Source of the DNA: Bacteroidetes bacterium HGW-Bacteroidetes-5
GTDB taxonomy: Bacteria; Bacteroidota; Bacteroidia; Bacteroidales; UBA932
Length of the DNA: 64,000 nt
Assembly (NCBI GenBank): GCA_002842515.1
Contig: PHDC01000001.1
Coordinates: 1,736,001 to 1,800,000, forward strand
Reading direction: 5' to 3'
Position 1 is the stretch's first letter; the number at the start of each line of letters is the position of its first letter. The position numbers and the translations under genes are program-made. Shown here one piece after another: positions 1 to 8,602 of this stretch. The notes beneath the pieces were generated by a model, which searched no databases, was not told the origin of the DNA, and saw only the letters and a program-made list of their open reading frames with translations.

Positions 1-594
1 TTTTGTAAGCTCTTTCGGGCGAACAGCGTGGCTGTTGATTGTGTAGAGAATTTGAGTCTCTTTCTTCTCGGTTAAGATTTTCTTGTAATTATTTGAGGTA
101 ATCGCAGTTTCACCCTCTGCGTGAACAAGTTTGTAGGTAGTGTTTGCACCATCTGCAAGTTTGTAAGGAGCAGGGAAGTCATACCTCTTCTCTTTGTTCC
201 AAACAGCAACTCTCAGTTCAAGATGCGATTTCTCCATTCCCGGCTTGTAAGCAAATTTAACAGTGTTACTAACTTTGCCACCCATAGTGAAAATTGACTG
301 ATAGTTATCTGTAACCTTCTCTCCCTGTAGTTTTTGAACTGGAGCGGCAACTTCGCCACCCTGGTAAACCAATACAGGAACTACCTCAAGAATTGCTCTT
401 GCGTGGAAATATTTGTCCGGAAAATTCATTGTGTAGGTTGCTGTAATTTCGTCAGCAACTACCTCAAGAATTTTGGGGTTGTTCTCAACAGTTACCAGCT
501 GAGCATTTTTCGCCATCTTCGAAGGGTTGCTGCAGGACATCACAGATATTCCAAGGATAGCAACCGCTAAAATTTTAAACAGGTTTTTTTTCAT
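1..594 (-). CDS. Putative lipoprotein, 3' end cut by the window edge
   Basis: The reading frame is open from an ATG at 594 down to base 1, so at least 198 residues are encoded and the C-terminus lies outside the window. The N-terminus is a lipoprotein signal with lipobox VMSC and the acylated Cys at residue 21. The mature part has a run of beta-strand-like segments (EVVADEITATYTMNF, HARAILEVVPVLVY) and suggests an outer-membrane or periplasmic face protein. A TAnnTTTG promoter lies on the same strand about 56 bases upstream. I do not recognise the family. Confidence 0.8.
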   Translation of the reverse strand, partial: MKKNLFKILAVAILGISVMSCSNPSKMAKNAQLVTVENNPKILEVVADEITATYTMNFPDKYFHARAILEVVPVLVYQGGEVAAPVQKLQGEKVTDNYQSIFTMGGKVSNTVKFAYKPGMEKSHLELRVAVWNKEKRYDFPAPYKLADGANTTYKLVHAEGETAITSNNYKKILTEKKETQILYTINSHAVRPKELTK

Positions 595-649
595 TCTAAG
601 GTATATTTAGTTATTTAATCTTATTCTATTTCGTTGAAAACCGTAACTG

Positions 650-657
650 CAAATATA
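650..657 (-). promoter_or_regulatory. Bacteroidota -7 promoter element for the lipoprotein gene
   Basis: On the minus strand this reads TATATTTG, matching the Bacteroidota consensus TAnnTTTG, with the ATG about 56 bases downstream. Confidence 0.55.
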
Positions 658-681
658 TATAAAAAAAGTTATCAACACTAT

Positions 682-1449
682 TTAAATAACCCCTTTTAGC
701 TTCAAAAGTTCAATGTCTCCGGGAGTATCAATTGAATGTGATTCAAACGATGTTTCGGCTACCACTATACGAATTCCGTTCTCCAGCCACCGGAGTTGTT
801 CCAAACTCTCCGCACTCTCCAGCGGAGTTGGCTCAAGGGCAGCAATTTTTACTAAAGCTTCACGTCTGTAGCCGTATAGACCTATATGGCGGAAGAATGG
901 ATAGTCGCTAGCCCAACTCTCTTTTTCTCTATCTCTTACAAAAGGAATCGCAGAGCGGCTAAAGTACAATGCAGCTCCATCTTTACCAAAAACTACCTTC
1001 GGGGTGTTGGGATTGAAGATATCCTCTCCAGGTAAGAATTTTTTTGCAAGGGTAGCAACCTGAGTCTCCGGGGTCTTTCCCGATTTGTTGTTCTCAAAAC
1101 AAGAGATAAGCTCCCTTATTTGTGTTGGTTCAATAAAGGGTTCATCTCCCTGTACATTAATTACACACTCGCACTTCTCTCCATAGAGGGTTTCAATCTT
1201 GTACATAGCCTCCAGGACTCTGCTGGTACCGTTCGGGTGCTCTGTTGAGGTGAGAACGGCTCTCCCCCCGAAATTTTCGACAGCATCCAGAATCCTCTGG
1301 TCGTCTGTTGCGACATAGACATCATTAAAGACCTTACTACACTGCTCATAGACCCGTTTGATCATAAGTTTGCCCCCGATATCGGCAAGAGGTTTTCCCG
1401 GAAACCGGGTAGATCCATATCTTGCAGGGATTATTGCCAGAAATTTCAT
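682..1449 (-). CDS. kdsB: 3-deoxy-manno-octulosonate cytidylyltransferase
   Basis: This 255-residue enzyme makes CMP-Kdo from Kdo and CTP, activating Kdo for lipid A core assembly in the cytoplasm. The N-terminus carries the nucleotidyltransferase signature IIPARYGSTRFPGKPL, followed by YVATDD and NVQGDEPFI, as expected of KdsB. The start is placed at the ATG at 1449 rather than one eight codons upstream: an AAAGGG Shine-Dalgarno-like stretch sits just before it, and family members begin right at this motif. The length is normal. It is divergent from the sigma-54 activator gene. Confidence 0.95.
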   Translation of the reverse strand: MKFLAIIPARYGSTRFPGKPLADIGGKLMIKRVYEQCSKVFNDVYVATDDQRILDAVENFGGRAVLTSTEHPNGTSRVLEAMYKIETLYGEKCECVINVQGDEPFIEPTQIRELISCFENNKSGKTPETQVATLAKKFLPGEDIFNPNTPKVVFGKDGAALYFSRSAIPFVRDREKESWASDYPFFRHIGLYGYRREALVKIAALEPTPLESAESLEQLRWLENGIRIVVAETSFESHSIDTPGDIELLKLKGVI

Positions 1450-1489
1450 TTTTACCCTTTTAAAATTTCCCAAAGGTATAAATTTTATC

Positions 1490-1497
1490 TATTTTTG
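1490..1497 (+). promoter_or_regulatory. -7 promoter element for the sigma-54 activator operon
   Basis: TATTTTTG fits TAnnTTTG. It lies only six bases before the ATG at 1504, so transcription would begin at or almost at the start codon, implying a leaderless or near-leaderless mRNA. Confidence 0.45.
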
Positions 1498-1503
1498 TGT
1501 GTT

Positions 1504-2721
1504 ATGGATTTACGATCAATTAAACTTAGATTTGATATTATCGGCGATAATCAAGCACTTAACAGAGCGCTTGAAGTTGCCGTGCAGGTTGCAGGTACAG
1601 ATCTCTCTGTTTTGGTTACAGGAGAGAGTGGTGTTGGGAAAGAGGTTATCCCACAGATAATTCACATAAATAGTCCAAGAAAGCACAACCAATATATAGC
1701 TGTAAACTGCGGTGCAATTCCGGAGGGGACAATAGACTCAGAGCTGTTCGGTCACGAAAAGGGCTCATTCACGGGCGCTTTTGAAACCCGCAAAGGCTAT
1801 TTTGAAGTTGCCGACGGAGGAACACTTTTTCTGGATGAGGTTGCAGAGCTACCGCTCTCTACACAGGTGCGGCTTTTGAGGGTAATCCAATCCGGGGAGT
1901 TTATAAAGGTAGGGTCATCTAAGGTCCAGAAGACCGATGTTAGAGTAATTGCAGCAACAAATGTAAACCTGGTAAGAGCAATTGAGTTGGGAAAGTTCCG
2001 CGAAGATCTCTTCTACCGTCTCAATACCGTACCTATTTCGGTTCCCTCCCTAAGGGACAGAAAGGAGGATATACATCTGCTCTTTAAAAAATTCTCGCTC
2101 GATTTTGCAGATAAATATAAGATGCCGGCCATAAAGCTTACTCCGGACGCAGTAGCGATGGTGGAGAGCTACAGGTGGCCCGGCAATGTGAGGCAGCTAA
2201 AGAGTATAGCAGAGCAGATATCTGTGATAGAGCATAACCGTATAATAGGTGCAGATCTTTTGAAGAAATATCTGCCTGTTGAGGCTCCCAACCAGCTGCC
2301 AATGAGGACAGAGGGACACGGCACAGATTATCTGACAGATAGAGATATTATATTCAAAATTCTATATCAGTTACGACAGGAGGTGGAGGAGCTCAAGGGG
2401 CGTGTTGTTGTCGCAAATGAGAGCGTTGCTCCAACATCCAGAATATCTTCAAACAAAGAGCTCTCCAATAGCATTGAGGAGACAGCTGTGGTAGATTATG
2501 ACGAGGATCCGTTTGAGGATAGGGCAGATGAAAATGGGTTAACCCCTACAGCAGACTCCTCCCGCTCAATTGATACTCTCTCAATACACGATGTTAGTGC
2601 AGATCTCATCAAAAAAGCACTTGAACGAAACAAAGGGAAGCGCAAACTTGCAGCACAAGAGCTTGGAATATCTGAGAGGACCCTCTACAGAAAAATTAAG
2701 GAGCTAAATTTAGACCTATGA
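1504..2721 (+). CDS. Sigma-54-dependent transcriptional activator without receiver domain
   Basis: This 405-residue AAA+ activator remodels sigma-54 RNA polymerase at -24/-12 promoters. The AAA+ domain starts almost at the N-terminus: Walker A GESGVGKE near residue 40, the sigma-54 contact loop GSFTGA near 87 (a variant of GAFTGA), Walker B GGTLFLDEVAEL, and the R-finger region FREDLFYRL. The last 40 residues form a Fis-type helix-turn-helix (GKRKLAAQELGISERTLYRK). No N-terminal response-regulator domain is present, so activity may be controlled by expression or a partner. The ATG at 1504 is preferred over an upstream TTG. It is first in an operon and overlaps lptE by four bases. Confidence 0.9.
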   Translation: MDLRSIKLRFDIIGDNQALNRALEVAVQVAGTDLSVLVTGESGVGKEVIPQIIHINSPRKHNQYIAVNCGAIPEGTIDSELFGHEKGSFTGAFETRKGYFEVADGGTLFLDEVAELPLSTQVRLLRVIQSGEFIKVGSSKVQKTDVRVIAATNVNLVRAIELGKFREDLFYRLNTVPISVPSLRDRKEDIHLLFKKFSLDFADKYKMPAIKLTPDAVAMVESYRWPGNVRQLKSIAEQISVIEHNRIIGADLLKKYLPVEAPNQLPMRTEGHGTDYLTDRDIIFKILYQLRQEVEELKGRVVVANESVAPTSRISSNKELSNSIEETAVVDYDEDPFEDRADENGLTPTADSSRSIDTLSIHDVSADLIKKALERNKGKRKLAAQELGISERTLYRKIKELNLDL

Positions 2722-3215
2722 AAAAATTATCAATAATTATATTTTGTTTAACTCTGCTCTCATCTTGCGGTATTTACTCCTTTTCGGGGACATCTATTGC
2801 ATCGGATGTCTCTACGATTACCATCTACTCTTTCGAAAATAGGGCAATGAGAGTTAATCCTGCTCTGAGTAACACTCTCACAGAAAATCTTAAGGAGAAG
2901 TTCAGGAGGCTCACCAAACTAAAACTGCTCAACGAAGATGGTGACCTAATTATTGACGGCCAGATAACAGGCTATGAAACAGCATCAATTGCAGTAACGG
3001 CTCAGGAGATTGCAGCTCAAAACAGATTAACAATAACAATAAAGATTACCTTTACAAATGTAAAGTATCCTAAGGAGAACTTTGATCGTAGTTTTGTGGC
3101 TTTTGAAGACTATCCCTCTACCAGTTCGTTGGATGCAGTAGAGGCTCGTCTGGTTGAGAGTATTGTTGAGAAGCTAACAGAGGAAATTTTCAACGCAACA
3201 GTAGCAAATTGGTAA
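2718..3215 (+). CDS. lptE: LptE-family LPS-assembly lipoprotein
   Basis: This 165-residue lipoprotein is predicted to plug the LptD barrel and help insert lipopolysaccharide in the outer membrane. It has a short signal with lipobox LSSC (Cys17), then the typical LptE opening CGIYSFSGTS. The body has strand patterns such as STITIYSFENRA and DLIIDGQITGYE, as in the Bacteroidota LptE family. The ATG overlaps the stop of the sigma-54 activator (ATGA), indicating translational coupling. The order activator, lptE, TPR-like protein, secG is familiar from Bacteroidales. Confidence 0.85.
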   Translation: MKKLSIIIFCLTLLSSCGIYSFSGTSIASDVSTITIYSFENRAMRVNPALSNTLTENLKEKFRRLTKLKLLNEDGDLIIDGQITGYETASIAVTAQEIAAQNRLTITIKITFTNVKYPKENFDRSFVAFEDYPSTSSLDAVEARLVESIVEKLTEEIFNATVANW

Positions 3216-3217
3216 TT

Positions 3218-4231
3218 ATGTCAGATAATAATATATCGGTAATTGAACAGTATCTAGGTAAGTACCCCTGGTTTTCCGAAGGGTATCTGGATTTGTACAA
3301 AGCAATGTGCTCTCTGGAGGGGGATGTGGGTCTTACATATCTTAATAAGGCAGCCTCCCACGTATGGTCAAGATCAAAGCTATATGAAATATATAAGGAG
3401 TCGCTCATAGAACAGGCAGATGCAGATAGTGAGATAGTAGAGGTTGAGATACCTGCCGCTGTAGTTGAGACTCCTGCAGTTGAAGTTGAGATTGAAGCAC
3501 CTGTTGTTGTTGCAGAGATTCTTGCAGTTGAAGTTGAAGCCCCTACTGTAGAGGTTGAGATTCCTGCGGTTGTGGTGGAAACCCCTGTTGTTGTGGTTGA
3601 AACCCCTGCCGTTGTTGCAGAGATTCCTGAGGTTGTAGTTGAAACAGAAGTGCCTGCAGTTGAGGCTGAAGCCCCTGTCGCAGAAGAGAGAGTTGAGCCG
3701 GAGTCAGAGAAACCGGCAGAGACTAAACCGGAGAGGGTAGCAGTGAAGATTGAGGAGAGGACCACCAAGCCTGCAAAGACACCTACATACAGAGAGTACG
3801 AACTTATACAGCTGGACGAAGATGAGGACCAGGGCAGAGATATAGTCTTTGAAGACAACTCATTTGTAATCACAGAGAACAAACCTAAATTTGTTCTTGC
3901 AGGAGGAGATTATTTTACAAAAAAAGATTTTGAGATGATTGAGCTGGATCTTTCTCAGCCACTGGATCACTTTATTGCAGAGAAGCCGACACTGCTCAGG
4001 TCTGCCATAATTGGAAAGGGGACAAAGCCGGTTGTCATTAACGACACAGAGTCTGCAGAGTCTTTAGACGACGAGGCATTTTACACAGAGACTTTAGCCT
4101 CAATATATATTGAGCAGGGGTTCTACAAAAGAGCTCTGGATGTCTACGCAAAACTTATTTTGTTATTTCCGGAAAAAAGTAGTTACTTTGCGACCCTTGT
4201 AAAAGAGATTAAGAATAAATATAACACCTAG
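3218..4231 (+). CDS. TPR-like protein with Val/Glu/Pro-rich low-complexity linker
   Basis: This 337-residue protein of unknown function lies between lptE and secG. Residues about 75-165 are a low-complexity run of VE, VVE and APAV units, encoded by a degenerate repeat near 3440-3690. The C-terminal 60 residues (EAFYTETLASIYIEQGFYKR onward) look like one or two TPR helices. No signal peptide is visible, so it is probably cytoplasmic. The ATG at 3218 is three bases past the lptE stop; a TTG slightly upstream is less likely. The linker probably spaces an N-terminal module from the TPR end. Confidence 0.75.
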   Translation: MSDNNISVIEQYLGKYPWFSEGYLDLYKAMCSLEGDVGLTYLNKAASHVWSRSKLYEIYKESLIEQADADSEIVEVEIPAAVVETPAVEVEIEAPVVVAEILAVEVEAPTVEVEIPAVVVETPVVVVETPAVVAEIPEVVVETEVPAVEAEAPVAEERVEPESEKPAETKPERVAVKIEERTTKPAKTPTYREYELIQLDEDEDQGRDIVFEDNSFVITENKPKFVLAGGDYFTKKDFEMIELDLSQPLDHFIAEKPTLLRSAIIGKGTKPVVINDTESAESLDDEAFYTETLASIYIEQGFYKRALDVYAKLILLFPEKSSYFATLVKEIKNKYNT

Positions 4232-4236
4232 ATATT

Positions 4237-4587
4237 ATGTATACAGTAATCGCTATTATTATTGTCATTGCCAGCATATTGCTCACAATAGTCGTATTGG
4301 TTCAAAACTCAAAAGGCGGCGGACTTGCTGCTAACTTTGCTTCGGGTAACCAGACCTTTGGTGTACGCCAGACAGCAGATTTTCTTGAAAAAGCCACCTG
4401 GACACTGGCAATATCTATTATTGTTCTTTGCGTTCTTGCAACAGCATTCGTATCTACAGGAAATAATCAAAAGAAAAATACAATTCAGGAGAGGATTGAG
4501 AATAGCGCACCTATACAAGGACAACCGGAATTCCCAACCACACCGGCACCTGAGACACCGCAAACACCTGGCGGCACACAAAACTAA
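4237..4587 (+). CDS. secG: Preprotein translocase subunit SecG
   Basis: This 116-residue inner-membrane protein assists SecYEG-dependent protein export. It has two transmembrane helices (residues about 2-22 and 50-72) separated by the conserved cytoplasmic loop NSKGGGLAANFASG, a hallmark of SecG. The C-terminal tail is Pro/Thr-rich, common in Bacteroidota SecG. It is the last gene of the operon and is followed by an intrinsic terminator. Confidence 0.92.
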   Translation: MYTVIAIIIVIASILLTIVVLVQNSKGGGLAANFASGNQTFGVRQTADFLEKATWTLAISIIVLCVLATAFVSTGNNQKKNTIQERIENSAPIQGQPEFPTTPAPETPQTPGGTQN

Positions 4588-4611
4588 AAAAATTATTCTC
4601 GCAGTATATCA

Positions 4612-4640
4612 GCTCGTTATGAAAATAACGGGCTTTTTTT
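4612..4640 (+). terminator. Intrinsic terminator after secG
   Basis: A 9-bp stem (GCTCGTTAT / ATAACGGGC, one G-T pair) with a GAAA loop is followed directly by seven T residues. Confidence 0.85.
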
Positions 4641-4686
4641 GTGAAAAAATTAGTACTATGTGATACAAGGTAATAAAAAATATACA

Positions 4687-4694
4687 TATATTTG
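4687..4694 (+). promoter_or_regulatory. -7 promoter element of the PspC/PadR operon
   Basis: TATATTTG matches TAnnTTTG, 39 bases before the first PspC gene start. Confidence 0.6.
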
Positions 4695-4732
4695 CAGTAC
4701 CAAATTCTATGTAATATTAAATAACAAAAAAA

Positions 4733-5302
4733 ATGAAAAAAGTAGTGACAGTAGGTATAGGCGGAAGAACCTTTGTAATAGACGAGGATGCCTATCAGAA
4801 ATTGAATCTTTACCTATCCAGGTTCAAAGAGAGAACCAAGATGGGTTTGCAGTCTTCAGATGTAATGGAAGACCTTGAGCAGCGCATTGCAGAACTCTTT
4901 ACCGAGTCGCTGGGGTCAAAACTTGAGGTTGTTAACATTACTATGGTAAATAATGTCATTGGTCAGCTTGGGATGCCGGACGGCGAACCAATGGATGATG
5001 ATTTTGGATTTAAAGGTGAGCCTCAACCAGGTTTTAGCCCAAGCCGTAAACTTTTTCGCGATCCGGACAATAAATCTTTGGGCGGAGTGTGCAGCGGGCT
5101 GGCCTACTATCTGAATGTAGATGTTGTTTTAATAAGGGTGCTGTTTGTGATTGCACTTGTAATGGGCGGAGCAGGTTTCTGGGCATATATTATTATATGG
5201 ATTGTTGCTCCAATGGCCTATACCGCAACCCAGAAATGTGAAATGAGAGGACTTCCGGTTACGGCAGAGAATCTCAAAAAATTTTCCACTTACCATATAT
5301 AA
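4733..5302 (+). CDS. PspC-domain membrane protein (short form)
   Basis: This 189-residue protein has an N-terminal region (residues 1-80, MKKVVTVGIGGRTFVIDEDA) shared with the longer PspC protein downstream. A PspC domain follows at about 103-163, with the signature RDPDNKSLGGVCSGLAYYL and one or two hydrophobic helices. PspC proteins sense or buffer inner-membrane stress. It forms a compact operon with a PadR regulator and a second PspC gene, spaced by 7 and 1 bases, an arrangement that suggests PadR control of the membrane proteins. Confidence 0.85.
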   Translation: MKKVVTVGIGGRTFVIDEDAYQKLNLYLSRFKERTKMGLQSSDVMEDLEQRIAELFTESLGSKLEVVNITMVNNVIGQLGMPDGEPMDDDFGFKGEPQPGFSPSRKLFRDPDNKSLGGVCSGLAYYLNVDVVLIRVLFVIALVMGGAGFWAYIIIWIVAPMAYTATQKCEMRGLPVTAENLKKFSTYHI

Positions 5303-5309
5303 AAGAGCG

Positions 5310-5651
5310 ATGAACGAGATTAATACAGATAACATTAAATCGCAAATGCGTAAAGGTGTTCTGGAGTATTGCATACTGAGCATACTCAGCAACAACGACG
5401 CATACGCCTCATCTCTGATTGCAGAGCTGAAGGATGCGAAGATGATAGTGGTAGAGGGAACCCTCTATCCGCTTCTAACCCGCCAGAAAAACCAGGGGCT
5501 TTTAAGCTACAGATGGGAAGAGTCGCAGCAGGGGCCACCAAGGAAGTACTATACTATAACAGAAAAAGGGAGAGAGCTGCTTGCAGAGATGGACTCTGCC
5601 TGGGAGGAGATGGTTGAGACACTTGCATTATTAAGACATAAAAAACAGTAA
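5310..5651 (+). CDS. PadR-family transcriptional regulator
   Basis: This 113-residue winged-helix repressor-type protein shows the PadR core KGVLEYCILSILSNNDAYAS, GTLYPLLTRQKNQGLL and GPPRKYYTITEKGREL. The length is typical of the short PadR class. It sits between two PspC-domain genes and probably regulates this operon in response to envelope or compound stress; the ligand cannot be inferred. Confidence 0.9.
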   Translation: MNEINTDNIKSQMRKGVLEYCILSILSNNDAYASSLIAELKDAKMIVVEGTLYPLLTRQKNQGLLSYRWEESQQGPPRKYYTITEKGRELLAEMDSAWEEMVETLALLRHKKQ

Positions 5652-5652
5652 A

Positions 5653-7236
5653 ATGAAAAAGGTTGTAAAAGTCAGTATCGGAAATCTTGCCTTCTCGGTA
5701 GAAGAGGAGGGGTTCCTCCTAATCAAGGGCTACCTGGATGTTCTTCACGATTATTATGATAATAAAGAGAATGGAGACGAGATTATTGAGGGGATAGAGG
5801 AGAGAATCGCAGAGCTTTTTGTAGAAAAATGTGGTTCAAACACTGTTGTCTCTACCGATATTATCAAAGAGGTTATTACCATTCTGGGAAGGCCTGAGGT
5901 GATTTTTGAGGAGCAAAGCGACCAGAGAAGTACCGGCTCTAAGAGTCATATAAGGTATATCCCTAAAAGGTTGTACAGAAACCCGGACAACAAGGTTCTG
6001 GGTGGTGTATGTTCCGGTTTGGCAGCATACTCAAACCTGGATGTAACTCTGGTTAGAATAATCTTTGTAATTCTCTTTTTCGGATTTTCTGCAATAGGAC
6101 TGTTTCACGTAGGTGGCGGCTCCTTTATGGTTATAGCCTATATAGTAATGTGGCTTATTATTCCTGAGGCAAGAACAGTTGAGCAGCGCTGCTCTATGTA
6201 TGGCGAACCTATGGATCTCTCTAACATTCAAAGCAATATTAAAAGAGAGGCGAAAAGGGCCGGCAGAAACATAAGCAGAGTGGGCAGAGAGGGAGCCTAT
6301 GCACTGGAGGGAGTTGCCAGAGTTGTGGTAAAAGCATTTTCCATAATCCTCATATTTATATCAATAACAGCTATAGCAGTTTTATCATTTCTCTTTTTGG
6401 GAGTGGAGATATTCAAAGGTGTGCTACCTATGAACCTTATAGATTATGTCTCCCTGGGAATGGAAAACACGCTCTACCTCAAATTGGCCTTTATGGGTAT
6501 GATTTTCCTTCCACTGGTTGGTATGCTGTACGGCGGTATTCAGTTGCTCTTCGGGTTTAGACCCGGTCGTATCCGCCCCGGAGTGATTATATTTCTATTG
6601 TGGCTCACATCAATTATCAGCTTTGGTGTATTGGCATCAAAGGCCAGCAGGCCATACTGGAACGAAGCACGCGAAAGTTCAGAGATACCGGTTGCCAAAA
6701 GACACGACACCATTTATGTAAAATTTGAATATAGCAAACCAATCCCAAATCACAGAGTGGTGATGGACGGTGGCTATTCGGACTTTTCACTTATGTGGAT
6801 GGAGGAGGAAGAGCTTGGTGGAGAAATAGTTGTCTTCCCGACCCTAAAGTTGATCAAGCAGAGTGCAGATGAACCATCGTTGATAAAATATAGAAGCTAT
6901 GCACACGCTTACAGCCACTCAGAAGCTGTTATAAAAGCACAGAACTCTCTGCCGGAGTTAAAGATGGAAGATTCACTCCTTACAATCAAGCCAAGAGTCT
7001 ACAGTAAGGAGAACAAATGGGATGGAGTCTCACAAAGGGTCTCTTTATATATTCCCGAAGGTGTAGAGGTGATAGTTGTGGAGCCTGTACAACACGACTT
7101 TAAACTTATTAAAGGGAAAGAGTGGTTCTATAATGGCAAGGAGATCAACTCTCAAAACTGGGAAAGACATTTCTACTGGGATAGAAGGTGGAGAAGAGAC
7201 TTTGAGAGAAAATGGGAAAACCGTTTTGAAGAGTAA
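5653..7236 (+). CDS. PspC-domain membrane protein (long form)
   Basis: This 527-residue protein repeats the N-terminal module of the upstream short PspC protein (MKKVVKVSIGNLAFSVEEEG). A PspC domain (RNPDNKVLGGVCSGLAAYSN) follows near residues 105-175, then three or more further transmembrane helices around 230-330. A C-terminal periplasmic-type region of about 190 residues is rich in beta strands and charged residues and ends in a W/R/E-rich tail. This C-terminal part resembles the putative adhesin-like or stress-sensing tails of Bacteroidota PspC proteins, but I do not know its ligand. Confidence 0.85.
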   Translation: MKKVVKVSIGNLAFSVEEEGFLLIKGYLDVLHDYYDNKENGDEIIEGIEERIAELFVEKCGSNTVVSTDIIKEVITILGRPEVIFEEQSDQRSTGSKSHIRYIPKRLYRNPDNKVLGGVCSGLAAYSNLDVTLVRIIFVILFFGFSAIGLFHVGGGSFMVIAYIVMWLIIPEARTVEQRCSMYGEPMDLSNIQSNIKREAKRAGRNISRVGREGAYALEGVARVVVKAFSIILIFISITAIAVLSFLFLGVEIFKGVLPMNLIDYVSLGMENTLYLKLAFMGMIFLPLVGMLYGGIQLLFGFRPGRIRPGVIIFLLWLTSIISFGVLASKASRPYWNEARESSEIPVAKRHDTIYVKFEYSKPIPNHRVVMDGGYSDFSLMWMEEEELGGEIVVFPTLKLIKQSADEPSLIKYRSYAHAYSHSEAVIKAQNSLPELKMEDSLLTIKPRVYSKENKWDGVSQRVSLYIPEGVEVIVVEPVQHDFKLIKGKEWFYNGKEINSQNWERHFYWDRRWRRDFERKWENRFEE

Positions 7237-7239
7237 TAA

Positions 7240-7277
7240 ATTTACAGAGGCTATCTTTCCGGGTAGCCTCTGTAAAT
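7240..7277. terminator. Probable bidirectional terminator hairpin between convergent genes
   Basis: Perfect 14-bp inverted repeat (ATTTACAGAGGCTA and its complement) with a 10-base loop, lying between the convergent pspC and kbl genes. It lacks a long T tract on either side, so efficiency is uncertain. Confidence 0.6.
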
Positions 7278-7317
7278 ATTAACTCGTTACTTACTTTATA
7301 TGATAAACGACTAAAAT

Positions 7318-8505
7318 TTAAATTACTCCCAGCTCTTTTCCAACTTTTGTGAAGGCGGCAACGCATTTGTCCAGATGGTCGGTTTCGTGACCGGCACTTA
7401 TCTGCACGCGAATCCTTGCCTGATCTTTAGGAACGACAGGGAAGTAGAATCCTATGACATAAATTCCCTCTTCCAGCAACTTTGTTGCAACAATTTGGGA
7501 TAGTTTTGCGTCATATAGCATCACAGCGCAAATTGCAGATTGAGTTGGCTTAATATCGAACCCCGCAGCCAACATTTTTTCTACAAAATATTTAGTGTTT
7601 TTGTGGAGTTTGTCCTGTAAATCATTGGTCTTTGACATCATATCAAACATAGCACTTCCCGCGGCAGCCACCATCGGCGGAATAGAGTTGGAGAAGAGAT
7701 ATGGTCTTGAGCGCTGGCGCAGCATCTCGATAATCTCTTTTTTACCGGTAGTGAAACCGCCGATTGCACCCCCGAATGCTTTACCCAGTGTACCAGTAAT
7801 AATCTCTATCTTTCCCCGAAGGTCAAACAGCTCAGTGGTTCCCCTTCCGGTCTCACCCACAACACCTGCTGAGTGTGACTCATCTACCATTATCATAGCA
7901 TTGTATCTGTTTGCAAGCTCATAGATCTTGTCAAGTGGCGGAACATTTCCATCCATTGAGAAGACACCATCTGTGACTATGAGCCTGTAGCGCTGGGCCT
8001 GAGAGACTTTAAGACAGTTCTCAAGCTCCTCCATATTTGCATTGGCATAACGGTACCTCTGCGCTTTGCACAACCTTACACCATCTATAATAGAGGCGTG
8101 GTTAAGGGAGTCCGATATTATAGCATCCTCTTCGCCAAGCAGTGGTTCAAAAACGCCCCCGTTTGCATCAAAACAGGCGGCGTACAGAATAGTATCTTCA
8201 GTTCCGAAGAATTGTGCAATCTTCTTCTCAAGCTCCAGGTGAAGATCCTGAGTTCCGCAGATAAACCTCACGCTGGACATCCCAAAACCTTTTGTTTTTA
8301 GAGCATTTATTGCGGCATCAACAAGAACGGGGCTGTTCGAGAGGCCAAGATAGTTGTTTGCACAAAAGTTTAGAACCTCCTGTCCGGTGTTTACCTTAAT
8401 CTTTGCCTGCTGGGGAGTAACAATAACCCGCTCTTTTTTATAGAGCCCTGCCTCCTTTATTTCGCCAATCTCTTTTTGCAAAAACTCCTGATAGTTTTGA
8501 TACAT
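7318..8505 (-). CDS. kbl: Glycine C-acetyltransferase (2-amino-3-ketobutyrate CoA ligase)
   Basis: This 395-residue PLP enzyme cleaves 2-amino-3-ketobutyrate with CoA to glycine and acetyl-CoA in threonine breakdown. It belongs to the alpha-oxoamine synthase family: GLSNSP and FCANNYLGLSN near the N-terminus, DESHSAGVVGETGRGT, and the PLP-lysine segment GTLGKAFGGAIGG. The length matches Kbl (about 398). The usual partner, threonine dehydrogenase, is not adjacent here. Other family members (BioF, HemA, SPT) are less likely because the start MYQNYQEFLQKEIGEIKEAG and GMSSVRFICGTQ are Kbl-like. Confidence 0.92.
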   Translation of the reverse strand: MYQNYQEFLQKEIGEIKEAGLYKKERVIVTPQQAKIKVNTGQEVLNFCANNYLGLSNSPVLVDAAINALKTKGFGMSSVRFICGTQDLHLELEKKIAQFFGTEDTILYAACFDANGGVFEPLLGEEDAIISDSLNHASIIDGVRLCKAQRYRYANANMEELENCLKVSQAQRYRLIVTDGVFSMDGNVPPLDKIYELANRYNAMIMVDESHSAGVVGETGRGTTELFDLRGKIEIITGTLGKAFGGAIGGFTTGKKEIIEMLRQRSRPYLFSNSIPPMVAAAGSAMFDMMSKTNDLQDKLHKNTKYFVEKMLAAGFDIKPTQSAICAVMLYDAKLSQIVATKLLEEGIYVIGFYFPVVPKDQARIRVQISAGHETDHLDKCVAAFTKVGKELGVI

Positions 8506-8529
8506 ATATTTAGAATTTAAAATTTAACA

Positions 8530-8537
8530 CAAATTTA
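8530..8537 (-). promoter_or_regulatory. -7 promoter element for kbl
   Basis: The minus strand reads TAAATTTG, matching TAnnTTTG, with the kbl ATG 25 bases downstream. Confidence 0.5.
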
Positions 8538-8602
8538 ACAAGTAATTGAGAATTTTGGCACGGAACTTGAAAACTATTTTTGTTTTTAAAGTTTTATACA
8601 AC

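Noticed and set aside
334..570. A 78-residue plus-strand open frame
   Set aside because: It lies opposite the lipoprotein gene, which has a signal peptide and a promoter; no domain or ribosome-binding site supports it.
3190..3882. A 230-residue Ser/Thr-rich minus-strand frame
   Set aside because: It is the antisense of the Val/Glu/Pro repeat region; the repetitive code of the real gene keeps it open by chance.
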